A stretch of DNA of 64,000 nt from Carettochelys insculpta (taxonomy: Eukaryota; Chordata; Testudines; Carettochelyidae). The stretch lies in assembly GCF_033958435.1 (NCBI RefSeq), contig NC_134139.1, forward strand, positions 208,799,501 to 208,863,500, given 5' to 3'. A program made the translations under genes and the position numbers. The notes beneath the pieces are model-generated. The model worked only from the letters and a program-made list of their open reading frames with translations. It searched no databases and was not told the DNA's origin. Below are positions 1-64,000 of this stretch, piece by piece (the first letter of the stretch is position 1; each line of letters opens with the position of its first letter).

Positions 1-9
1 GGGTGTTCA

Positions 10-246
10 AACCTCTACCTCAGCTGCTGGAAGTGGTCCACACCCTCCCCGACCCAACTGGCCTTGTCAGCCCTGACCTCCCTCTTGCCTGGGTTTCCCT
101 CACTTTCACAAGCCTGTACGTTTAGAGCTGCCGCTGGCATTTCCACTCCAGTGCATCTGACGAGGCGGCGCTCTGCCCTCGAAACTCATGCTCCAAAACC
201 TCTGCTAGTTGGGCAACCCTATATCCCTACCCCAAAGATGGGATAG
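10..246 (+). repeat. Short interspersed repeat (Penelope-tail-like), copy 1
   Basis: Homologous to 29105-29340 by eye: both share gctgctg.aagtgg.ccaca near the left, agcctgta in the middle and gcatctgac...tgctccaaaa near the right. It contains CTGACGA (157-163) and GAAA (181-184) bracketing a GC stem. Ancient and diverged; the family name is uncertain. Confidence 0.6.
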
Positions 247-3200
247 GGAGATCTAGGGGGAGCTGGGGTGGCTCTCCGGCTGCGGCTGCCAAGGGCTGGC
301 TCCCTGGCTGCCGCACGCCTCGGGAAGCCAGGAAGGAAGCAACAGCGGTCCCTGTGCTCCTCCCGGCTCCCCCAAGGCGTGGGGAGCCAGGAACTGGTTG
401 GCAGCCCTGCAGGTGGGCTCCCTGCCCCACCCATGCCTCATGGAACTGCACCCGTGCTCCTGCTGGCTTCCCCCCGCCTCGGAGAGGCGAGAAAGAGCTC
501 CAACCTTTCTAGGGCCCCCCGCTAGTTCCCTCTTCCTGCAGCTGGGGGGCGCGTCCTCACATTCAGTACCTGCTCTCCTGCCAGCAGCTGCGCCTGCACA
601 GCGGGCGAGGGACAAGCTCAGCTGGTGGGGGGCCAAATATGGGACATTTAACCCCTTTTAAAGATAAGTAGGAACCCCTTTTTGGCACCCGAATGATGGG
701 ACTGTGCTGCCCAGGGCAGGACGGATGGTTGCCCTTTCTCCAAGGTGCCACAGAGGTTCTGCCTTCAATGCAGATGAGGCTGGGGGTGTTTCTTAATCCA
801 GTCCCCCTTGTTGGTGGGATTCAGATGGCTCCACCCTGACCACTTTCAGTGCTTGTGTGATTGAAGCAGAGGCCTGGGGGAAGGGGATTTGTTTTCCCTG
901 AGTGTCACTCCCTGGCTCCCCAAGAGTGCAGGGCTGACAGGGTGATGCTCTGGCTCCCCAAAACACAGAGCTGGTTGGTAACAGGGGAGCAGGCTGCAGC
1001 TGACACTAACAGCATCCCTGCACGCTGCTATGGGCACCTAGGCCTCCTGCACGGACCCAGCCTGGACAGCAGGGGAGGGGACCGCGAGAGATGGGCTCAT
1101 CTTGCTGGGCCCCTCCAGGCTCAGAGGTGCCTGCTTGGCTCAGCCCCCCTCCACAGGGGTCTCCCCCCAGCTGTGCTTGCGGCCAGCCCCCTCCCCCTCA
1201 CAGCAGCCCCTCCCTCCACCTGCAGCGTCCCCCCCAGGAGCTGCCGGCTCAGCTTTGGGGCGCAACACTCATCCTCCACAGCGTTCCCTCCGTCAGCCGC
1301 ACCAGAGTCCTGCCGAAGATGGCATGAACGTGTGGCACCTGCCCCGGGGCACCCTGTGCCCCCAGCGCCCTGCTGCTCAGCCAGGTGCATGCCTCAGCCA
1401 CTGCCCACTGCACCACCGGCTTCCTGCCCCAGCCAGCCCCAAAGCCCAGGGGGTGCATGGGTCCCCTCCCCATGTCCTCCAGAGCACTGGCGGGTGGGGG
1501 GGGGGGTCCTCAGGGCAAGCCGTGAACTCCCCATGGCAGAGGGACCCCATCTCTCCCAGTGACTTTTGTAATTTACACTGCTGATGACTGGAAGGGAGTC
1601 TCAGCAGCAATGAAACATTAAACAAAATATGTTCCCTTCTCTCTCTCAAGCTTCGAGCCAGCCCAGCCCATGGAGCTTCTAAGTCCAAACCCAGCTTATA
1701 AAATAGAACTAGCATTTGTAAGCAAATCCCTGGTGAACCTTGAGCCCAGAGCCAGGGCTCAGGAGATCTCAGCACACTGCTGAAGGGGGACTTACTCTTC
1801 TCGGGGGCCGCCTGGCCTGGCCTGGGAGCTGAGCTGTTTCATCTTCATGGAGTGTGGAAGCTGCCTGCCTCCCTAAGCACGCTGTTCTCCAGCCTCTCTC
1901 CCTGGCAGCTGCAAGCAGAGCCTGTTGTAACGCCTGGGGCAGGCTGTATGCACAGGGGAAGGCTTGGCCACAGCAAGGCCACAAACCCTCCTCTGGGGAC
2001 AGACAGCTGGGGCGAGGTGCTGCTGCTGGGGGGAATAAAAGCAGCCAGGATCCAGCTCCCTGCGGAGACCAGCATAACAGCAGTAGAGCAGCTGGGAGAA
2101 GGCAATGAAGGCTGCATGGAGGGAGAGGGGAAGGGGCAGCCCAATCACACTGTGCCCCCCTTACAAATTTTGCACACCCCCCCACTTGGTGCGCCCCGGC
2201 TGCTAACAGTAGAATTGAGTAGGTGAGGCGCTTTCATGGGGCAGAGAGTAAAGACAGTGTCTCTCGCAGTTCCTTACCGATAGCCCTGTTGAGCGACCGG
2301 GGTGTGAAGGAGGTGTGGAAGATGAGCAGCTCCCTAGAGCTGCCACCCTGGGAGAGGGGAACAGGCCCTGATCCAAGGCCGATAAAGCCCTGTCGAGTGG
2401 GGAAGACCAGACATACTGAGGACCTTGGGAGTCAAAGGCAGCACCTTCTCTCGGAGGCAGCCTAAGGCCCACTCTGCAGATGAACGTGGCAGCGCCGAGG
2501 CAGCAGCCCAAAGGTGGCGTGGGGGGATGACGGACAGCCAAGAGCGCAGAGGGTTTCACACATGCATGGGATGACTGACTGGTGTGGCCTGGCAGGAGAG
2601 AGCGGCCACGACCAATCTAAGGCGCCTTGCAGGGGCCCCAGGGCTTGGCAGAAGCCCGGCTCCCCCACTCACCTGGCCAGTGAAGCTAAGGGGAGCAAGT
2701 CGGCGGTCACAAGAGGACGGAGTGTGCTTGTGCGAGTGCCTGAGCGCAGCACACCCCCCGCAGGTGATCAAGTCGTGCTTGCTCGACATGTTACCGCTAA
2801 CCGCAGCATCTTGCCGCACCCCCTGCAAGAGAGCCTGAGGAATTCTTTTAAGTACAACAGCGCTCACCAGCCCTGTCCTGGCCTCTCCTGCTGAGCCGGG
2901 GGCTATGCGGTGCACCAGCTGTGCTGTGAGCTCCAGCTGGGGTGGGAGTTACTGGGGGCTGTTAAGAGATTCTCCCCTTCCCTCCGGTGAGGCTGGGGGG
3001 TGTTGCAGCCACCTGGGCTCCTGCCTTGGTGACCCAGCACACGAGGCACCTGACCGAGCTATGGAATGAGTCCCACACCTTCAGGGCTGCAGGAAGGGCA
3101 GCGAGACAGCTGTGCTTTGCCCATCAGCAGGAGGGAGCGGGCTTAACGCTCAGCCCCCACGTTCCCAGCCTCTAGCCAAGAGCCCTGCCAGCTTGCCTGG

Positions 3201-3607
3201 ACGCTCCAGGCTCCAGTGAGCCCTGGCTTGGGGCTGGCTGGTGCTTTCTGCTGTGCAAACGCTACAGGCGCCAGCAGGGTCTCTCCGTTGGCTCTCAGAG
3301 CGCAGTGCAAGCTCGGAGTCGAACCCAAGCGAATAAAGCGGCCGGCGGTCCCTGCGGGCGAGTCGGTGTGGGCTGGGCCCGCACTGGGAGCTGCCTGAGC
3401 ACTTCTCTGCAGTGCCCCCCCACCTTTTTCTGGAAGATCAGAGGCGCACACCTCGCCCCGCTCCGCTGAGACCCACTGCAGCAGTGTGTGCTTCCCCCTC
3501 AGCCTGAGATAAGAGCTCCCAGAGCAGCCACGTCCCCACCTTCCTCCTCCTGGGCTGGCGCCAGGCTGGAGCTGCCTGTCCTGCACAGCAGAGAAGGGAA
3601 GCGGGGC
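247..3607. other. GC-rich unassigned sequence downstream of HADHB
   Basis: No gene recognised. Several long overlapping frames exist on both strands, but they are Pro/Ser/Ala-rich, conflict with each other and show no known domain. One exon-like segment (2278-2347, minus) is listed separately. In mammals ADGRF3 and then SELENOI follow HADHB; I could not recognise either here. Confidence 0.5.
2278..2347 (-). other. Exon-like segment, unidentified gene
   Basis: On the minus strand a pyrimidine-rich acceptor (cccctctcccag) precedes 70 nt, followed by a good donor (GTAAGG). One frame is open with normal composition and high GC at third positions (GGSSRELLIFHTSFTPRSLN, RAI). I do not recognise the protein, and no neighbouring exon was convincingly found, so this may be chance in GC-rich DNA. 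Confidence 0.3.
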
Positions 3608-4036
3608 TGTGATGGGGTTCAGGGGTCCCCATGCGCTGCACCCCGTCCGCAGGCAGGAGTGACTCTCACTCAGCAGGTACAACAGGAGGTTTATTAAGAG
3701 ACAGAGGCCCAGTTTCTCACAGAAGTGTCAGTACAGCAGTCAGAGACAGTCATTCCAACCTGTCCTGGGGAGAGGAGCCCGAGGGGGGCCCCTCTGGGGT
3801 GTAGCTTCCCCTCGCCAGGCTGGCTGCCTTCCAGCTCCCTCTCCCCTCCAGCTTCTAACTGCCACCCCAGAATCAAACCCAGCTCGGCTCCTCCCTCTTC
3901 TTTGTTCAGGGCAGAGGTTTTACCTGCCAGCCTAGGTTATAGTCCACGGATCATCCTTAGCCACTGGGAGTTGCTCTGCTTGTCTCACGCACACCCAGCC
4001 CGAGTCTCACACCTGCACTCCCCCCACTCCATCAGA
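3608..4036 (-). mobile_element. Solo LTR (same family as 44568-48788 element)
   Basis: Starts tgtgatggggtt and ends ccatcaga (a decayed ccatcaca), flanked by a 5-bp target duplication ggggc at 3603-3607 and 4037-4041. Its first ~200 bp match the LTRs at 44568 and 48319; the AATAAA signal is on the minus strand (plus strand tttatt near 3692), giving minus orientation. It lacks the (CA)n tract and is clearly diverged, so it is older. No internal region remains, as expected after LTR-LTR recombination. Confidence 0.88.
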
Positions 4037-4041
4037 GGGGC

Positions 4042-6160
4042 CAGGACTGTTAATTTGCTCAAACCCCTTGCAGAGCATCTGTGCAGCGAATGGAGCACAC
4101 GGCCCAGCTGGCAGGGATGGTGCCGACAGGGCAGGCTGCAGCTCGGCAGGGGAGCGGAGTCAAGGATCCCTGGGGCCTTTCTAGGCCTGGGGTTCTAGTT
4201 CTCCCCTTGCCCACCAGCCCCAGCCCAGGGGCAGGTGCAGGGAGGCGAGAACCCAGGGGTGGATCTAAGGGACCATACAGCCTGAGGGGAACAGCACTGC
4301 AGAATCTCCTGGCCTGCCCTCCTTTCAGCCTGGATCCTGCTGGGGCTGACGTACACACGGATGCTCTGGTCAAGCTCCGCACTAAACCCAGCAGAGCAGC
4401 TGCCTGGAGTTGGGCAAATGTGCCCAAGAGCCTAGGCACGCGTCCCAGAAGCTTGCGCCTGTCGCTAGGGCCACACTGCTCTGGTTAGTTCTCCAGCTCA
4501 CTCAGAGCTAGTGCCTCTGCCTCTACCAGCATGGAAACCCCACCTCCAGCTGCCCCGGAGACGTCCCGCTCCAGGAAGAGCAGGGCAGGGCCCTGACTTC
4601 CCCCCAGATTGCAAAGCAGAGCTTGCAGTGGGCTTTTCCAAGCCCTGTACGTCACACAACCGAGCCGTAAGGGCACAAGTGCTCAGAAAGCTCATTCCGC
4701 TCCCCTCCAGCCCCCCAATTCAGCCTAGTATCAGAACCAAGAGTTGTGCACATCTGCACAACAGCTGTCATGTCCCCTCGTGGCAGGGGAAAGAGATGCA
4801 AGTAATATTGGCGAGGTGCTTGGAGGTCCACGGCTGAAAGGCAACAAGACAGAGCAGGCAACCACCAACACTGGGTGAGTGGACTGGAGCCAGTTGGAGG
4901 TCAAGGTTACAAAAGCAAATGTAGTGCTGGAGAAGTGCACAAGAACTCTGTCAATGTTAATTCTCTCACCGTAACTCTGGTATAACTTTCCCCCAATACA
5001 CACGCAAAGGGAAGCTGCCTCTGCAGGCTGCTTTTACCAAGCTGGAAAATTTACCAGCCATTAGCATGAAGGGCAGGTTACTGCTCCAGTTCTTCCTTTT
5101 CTTGAGAGACAGAAGGTGAACGTGTTTTGAAGTTAATTCAGCCAGAGAATGTAAGGGACGCTCGCTACATTTAGAAGCGGTTGTACAGAATAAGCCTTTG
5201 CTCCCCCACACAGGAGCATCGCTTCTTTAGAGGCAGTTTCTGGGCAGCTGGCCCTGGACTTGGGGAACAGGAGCCGTATTCATGTCTTTATAGTAAAAGG
5301 TGACCAAAACTACCAGGAGTGTGTGACTGGCGTTTTAAATAACCACGTGGGAATGCTGCCCTCAGCCTCAGTTCTGCCTCCAGCAATCCCACACATTCCC
5401 CATTCAAAGGCGGAGCAGTAGCACATGCTGCTTTTACACAAGGAAACTAGCGCAAGTGTTGCTAAGTTTACTCAAACTTGCTTTAGCAAAAGCTGTTCTG
5501 TTTACCCGCTGGGGAATTTTGCACATAAAGGCAGAAAAAACACAAGCCCGAAGTCACAGGCTGATGGGATGCATGGAGGTAGCTGTAGCCATGTAGGTCC
5601 CAGGATATTCAACACACAAGGCAGGTGAGGCAATCTCTTTGTGGGCCAACATCTGTTTGTGACAGAAAGAGGCATTCAAGCCCCACAGTGAGGGGAAGAT
5701 ACTCCCAGCCTCAGCAAAACACACAGTGGAAAGACTGTTGAACTCTGGAGGACTCAAAAGCTTGTCTCTCTAACCCTAGAAACAGGCTGATGCGAGAGGA
5801 GTCCTCCCTTACCTTGGTGGGAGAGCACAGCTGACAGCAGACAACGTAACTGAGAAACAGTGACACCAAGTTCAAATTCTTACGCTTTTTTCCCCCGCTT
5901 CATGACTCTCTGTACCACCGAATTCTGTATGAAAGCACGGAACTAAGCTGCCCTGGGGGAGCTTGGAAGATGGAGAGGGACAGTTTTGTTTCTTATCGTT
6001 GAGACTCTGGAGCACAGCATGAATCCTGTGGCAAACTGCATGCTGCCGCTTTCAAGAGCCCAGAACGCTGTGTGCCGCCTCCAAGCAGTTCAGAGTATGC
6101 AGCACTTGAAATCGTCAGGGCAAATGGGAACAATCAAGGGAAGGAAAAAAAAAACCCTGT
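4042..6160. other. Intergenic sequence, no gene recognised
   Basis: Moderate GC; short frames only, with no domain recognised on either strand. Around 5581-5700 is a decayed interspersed repeat (listed separately). The part from about 5000 to 6160 is AT-balanced and ends at the inferred HADHB cleavage site. Confidence 0.5.
5581..5700 (+). repeat. Decayed interspersed repeat
   Basis: Contains gtagccatgtaggtcccagg and then ctctttgtgggccaacatctg, which I recognise as a common turtle-type short repeat (usually ...ggaccaacttctgttgg...). A second piece is at 41690-41800. Family name not assigned. Confidence 0.45.
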
Positions 6161-6183
6161 CCCATCTTCAAACTCTTCTCTGG

Positions 6184-6189
6184 TTTATT
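6184..6189 (-). terminator. HADHB polyadenylation signal AATAAA
   Basis: The plus strand reads tttatt here, so the minus strand reads AATAAA, about 410 nt after the HADHB stop codon. A T-rich tract lies about 35 nt further downstream on the minus strand (plus-strand A-run near 6145), as expected for a downstream processing element. I infer cleavage near 6165. No other canonical hexamer was seen between the stop codon and this site. Confidence 0.75.
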
Positions 6190-6600
6190 GTGGCTGACAA
6201 GTGCATAAAGCAGTTAGTCACTTCCCAGTACTGTTCAGACTCTGCAGCTCAGCTCCTGAACACTAGCTCCTCCAACTCCGCTTCCAGCTCTCCTAATACA
6301 TCCCATCCCTAACCAGACAGGCCCACCTAAGAGATGGAGGAACACTAAGTACTGTGCAGTTCTCTACATTTTGGTTAATTGCAGGACCCAAGAGCAGGTC
6401 CAACAGTCACATTAACTATTGGACGGTGTATTGGACAGAGTGTTAATTGGGTCCAGATCACTGACCGAGGTAACAGGAGGGTATTTACAAAGGCCACCAG
6501 AAATCCTTTCCAAGAAGGATCACAGATGCATTGCTAGCGATTGAAATGGCATTGCCTGGAACCGGGTATGTCAAAATCCACATGGCAGGTCCTTGTCCTG
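6190..6600 (-). other. HADHB: HADHB 3' untranslated region
   Basis: Sequence between the TAA at 6601-6603 and the AATAAA signal. It has no open frame on the sense strand, and its length is close to what I recall for the mammalian 3' UTR. The boundary is inferred from the polyadenylation signal. Confidence 0.65.
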
Positions 6601-26268
<19,668 letters not shown>

Positions 26269-26942
26269 TTTGAAATCTAAATCAGCAAAGGAAAGGAAAG
26301 ACAGCAATTAGTTTGTTCAGAGGTGTCAGGATAGGCAAAGCTAGCCAATTCACATGAAGCCACAGGAAACGGAGATAAAGAAGATCTCTCCAGGTCAGCT
26401 GCTACAGAGGGAGAGATGCTCTGTGGTATACTTCTGCGGTGCCTAACTGTGAAGCCTCAGGTGTGACATAACACCAGTAAATAATAACCTTTTCTCTTCT
26501 AGGATCAAGGCTGTACAGTATGTTACAAGGAGACCTGAACACATGTGCATTTTAAAATTCATTCACACACACACACCCCGCCACCACCCCACATCGGATT
26601 AAACTTGCTGCGGGTTTGTACATCCTTAACACCCAGCCTTTGCTCAAGCCCACCTTCTCCCTAGTCAGTCACGAACAGCTCTTGACCAGCCGCCCTCCTG
26701 AGCTGCTTTCTATAACTGTAACTATGTGGGCCCAGCAGGACAAGCTGGGATCAGTGCCCCTGAGCTCCACTCCCTGCAACCCACCAGCGCGTCAACCCCC
26801 AGCCAGGAGCACAGGCCGCCCTCACTGCTCAGCCTGTGCTCGCAGCTCCCAGCAAGGGAGCGCAGCTCTCGAGCTGGTTTCGGCCCCGCAACCTGCCCCC
26901 CCACAACCGCTTGTAGCCAGGCCCACCGCCTCCTTCCGCAAG

Positions 26943-27684
26943 GCCCTCGCCCCCCCGACCAGCCCCTCCCGTAACCAGCCCCTCGCCCCCCCCGACCAGC
27001 CCCTCCCGTAACCAGCCCCTCGCCCCCCCGACCAGCCCCTCCCGTAACCAGCCCCTCGCCCCCCCCGACCAGCCCCTCCCGTAACCAGCCCCTCGCCCCC
27101 CGACCAGCCCCTCCCGTAACCAGCCCCTCGCCCCCCGACCAGCCCCTCCCGTAACCAGCCCCTCCCGTAACCAGCCCCTCGCCCCCCCGACCAGCCCCTC
27201 CCGTAACCAGCCCCTCGCCCCCCCCGACCAGCCCCTCACCCCCCCGACCAGCCCCTCCCGTAACCAGCCCCTCACCCCCCCGACCAGCCCCTCCCGTAAC
27301 CAGCCCCTCACCCCCCCGACCAGCCCCTCCCGTAACCAGCCCCTCACCCCCCCGACCAGCCCCTCCCGTAACCAGCCCCTCGCCCCCCCCGACCAGCCCC
27401 TCCCGTAACCAGCCCCTCGCCCCCCCGACCAGCCCCTCCCGTAACCAGCCCCTCGCCCCCCCGACCAGCCCCTCGCCCCCCCGACCAGCCCCTCCCGTAA
27501 CCAGCCCCTCGCCCCCCCCAACCAGCCCCTCCCGTAACCAGCCCCTCGCCCCCCCCGACCAGCCCCTCCCGTAACCAGCCCCCGACCAGCCCCTCCCGTA
27601 ACCAGCCCCTCGCCCCCCCCGACCAGCCCCTCCCGTAACCAGCCCCTCGCCCCCCCCGACCAGCCCCTCCCGTAACCAGCCCCC
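26943..27684. repeat. HADHB intron 1 minisatellite, alternating A/B half-units
   Basis: About 740 bp of C-rich (plus strand) tandem repeat. Every half-unit starts accagcccctc and continues either as ccgta (A, about 16 nt) or as g followed by a C run and g (B, about 18-20 nt). Order is mostly ABAB with a 36-37-bp dimer period; exceptions include AA near 27150 and BB near 27225 and 27470. About 20 gtaacc-bearing units were counted. Open frames crossing it on the minus strand are low-complexity Gly/Arg artefacts. The G-rich strand is the HADHB sense strand. Confidence 0.95.
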
Positions 27685-27799
27685 CACGATCCCCGCCACG
27701 GCGCCCGGCTTCCCACGGAGCTGCCCGTCGGCGCCGGGTCCCGCTAGCGGAGCGTCCCGTCAGAGCGAGGCGCGAGTCGGGCCGCGCGCCGGGTCTCAC

Positions 27800-27900
27800 C
27801 TGCGGGCTCGCGCCGCAGCCGTTCCAGTCGCTATGCGCCCGCAGCGCCCTTCTCCCGCCGCCCCTCCTCCCCACTGCGCCCCCGCCCATGGAAAGACCCC
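27800..27900 (-). other. HADHB: HADHB exon 1 (non-coding), 5' end approximate
   Basis: A good donor (GCAG then GTGAGA on the minus strand) ends the exon at 27800, in CpG-rich DNA 1.5 kb upstream of exon 2. The transcription start cannot be read from sequence, so the right border is a guess. The exon is non-coding in mammals too. Confidence 0.65.
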
Positions 27901-28063
27901 TCCTGCTTCCCCCATAGCTGCCCGCGGCGTTGCCTGATGGGAGGCCGCAGCGCCTCGGGCTGCCTGGGACCCACGTCTCGCCTGGGACGGCAGAGGAGAA
28001 GGGGGAGCTTGGAGACGCGGTGCGGGGCGGCGCGATGCGGAGCGGAGCGGCGGGCCAGGCTGA

Positions 28064-28076
28064 GGGTGACGGGTGA
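28064..28076 (+). promoter_or_regulatory. Possible DR1 nuclear-receptor element
   Basis: A perfect direct repeat of GGGTGA separated by one base. Each half differs by one position from the RGGTCA half-site bound as DR1 by PPAR/RXR or HNF4. It lies about 105 bp upstream of the HADHA ATG. Beta-oxidation genes are known PPAR-alpha targets, but both half-sites carry the same C-to-G departure, so function is uncertain. Confidence 0.25.
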
Positions 28077-28180
28077 GTGAATCAGGCAGAACCGGGCACA
28101 GCCCCTTAGGCCCGGCATGTGAAAAGCCCCCCGCTCCGCTCGCGGGCGGGTCCTTTTCCCATTCGACCTCCCTGGGCAAG

Positions 28181-63295
<35,115 letters not shown>

Positions 63296-63574
63296 GTGAG
63301 TACCCAGGACGCTGCTGCGGTTCCCGGGTGGCGACTTAGGACAGAGCGGCAGCCGCTGGCTAGCTTTCCAGTCGGGGTTTGCTGTGGGAAGCAGGGAGCC
63401 GTAGAGCCGCACAGGCAGGACTGCTCACTTCCTGCGTGGAACGTGGACGCTCATGTTCGCTTTTTCCAGCCTTTGGCTACTGGGGCCGGGGAGATGACAT
63501 TGTCTTCAGCGTCCCTGGGCGAGACCAGTGCAGAAATGTCGCAGCCGGTTCTGGTGCCGGCACTCGAAAACTGT

Positions 63575-63720
63575 GCCGAGAAATTGGAGAGGGGGCAGAG
63601 AAGAGCCACAGAAGTGCTCTGCGGGCTGGAAGGGGTGCCTTACCCGGGTTTGCAGCCCGGGCTGTTTGGCTGGTCAAAGACCGGGCTCGGTGGGTCAGCC
63701 TGTAGCTTCTCCAAAAACTC
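63575..63720 (+). mobile_element. CR1 LINE fragment, strongly diverged
   Basis: A frame reads [20 protein letters not shown], recognisable as the CR1 KLE.VQRRAT.MI.GLE motif with many changes. HADHA intron 14. Confidence 0.55.
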
Positions 63721-64000
63721 GAGCAGTCCTAAAGCCTGACAAATGTGTTAGTTGGGTAAGCAAGGTAATTGGGTAAGACCCATTTCCTCAGACCTGGAGC
63801 AGCAATAAGAATCCAGGGTTTGTACAGCCAGGGAGGGGAGGAAAAGGAGGAAGGAAAGGCGCCAGGAGGGTGGTCACCTGTCATTAATAAGCCCTGCAGG
63901 AGAGGTGGGACGGGCGCCGTTCCTGTGAGCATCAAAGCTGGGGAAATTCTCCGTCTCGTGCGTAAGATAATGGAGATCCCTGTTACGCCGGCGGGTTCCG

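Noticed and set aside
861..1562. 233-codon plus-strand frame
   Set aside because: Pro/Ser/Ala-rich, overlaps equally long frames in other registers, no domain or splice signals; expected in stop-poor GC-rich DNA.
1794..1904. Possible minus-strand exon between gcttgcag and GTAAGT
   Set aside because: Signals are fair but only one frame is open, it is Arg/Gln-rich, and no partner exon links to it or to 2278-2347.
2764..2838. Possible plus-strand terminal exon (acceptor ccgcag, frame ending in TGA, VIKSCLLDMLPLTAASC...)
   Set aside because: Orientation would fit ADGRF3, but the peptide is unrecognised, there is no upstream exon and no polyadenylation signal nearby.
26722..27889. Long Gly/Arg/Trp-rich open frames (up to 325 codons) on the minus strand
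   Set aside because: They are translations of the intron 1 minisatellite in all three registers; no start context, domain or splice logic, and the HADHB intron covers them.

Overview
The window is vertebrate nuclear DNA, most likely from a turtle. It carries spliced genes with GT-AG introns, CR1 LINE tails, Penelope-like, RTE-like and MIR fragments, and short repeats with the '...GTGGGTCTGTCCCAC...' hairpin module that I associate with chelonian (and crocodilian) genomes. The order is inferred from repeat content, not proven.

The core is the mitochondrial trifunctional protein locus in its conserved head-to-head arrangement. HADHB (beta subunit, long-chain 3-ketoacyl-CoA thiolase) lies on the minus strand. 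All 16 exons are present: non-coding exon 1 ends at 27800, the start codon is in exon 2 (26268) and the stop is at 6601. The 15 coding exons sum to 1422 nt, or 473 residues. HADHA (alpha subunit, enoyl-CoA hydratase / 3-hydroxyacyl-CoA dehydrogenase) lies on the plus strand from 28181. Coding exons 1-14 (1500 nt, 500 residues) are in the window, and the rest of the gene runs off the right edge. All intron phases close. The two genes share a TATA-less CpG-island promoter of about 380 bp with a YY1-type AAGATGGCGGC motif over the HADHA start codon. Their products assemble on the inner mitochondrial membrane and perform the last three steps of long-chain beta-oxidation.

Layout. 1-6165: DNA downstream of HADHB, with a repeat fragment, a solo LTR (3608-4036), GC-rich unassigned sequence and one exon-like stretch on the minus strand (2278-2347). 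6165-27800: HADHB, whose introns hold CR1, hAT-like, RTE-like and short-repeat fragments and, in intron 1, a 0.74-kb minisatellite. 27800-28180: bidirectional promoter. 28181-64000: HADHA. Intron 1 has a second G-rich minisatellite, a LINE tail fragment and a hairpin repeat. Intron 4 has a second hairpin repeat. Intron 7 (10.5 kb) holds CR1 copies, a Penelope-like reverse transcriptase fragment, a near-intact and apparently young LTR retroelement (44568-48788) and a related solo LTR (48969-49352). Introns 10 and 11 are rich in CR1.

The most interesting non-genic items are: (i) the LTR element with 5-bp target duplications, tRNA-Leu primer-binding site, polypurine tract and almost identical LTRs whose (CA)n tracts have expanded to different lengths; (ii) two retroposed units that are nearly perfect 51-66-bp hairpins, related to repeats carrying a hammerhead-ribozyme-like core; (iii) two G-rich minisatellites placed symmetrically on the sense strands of the two divergent genes.
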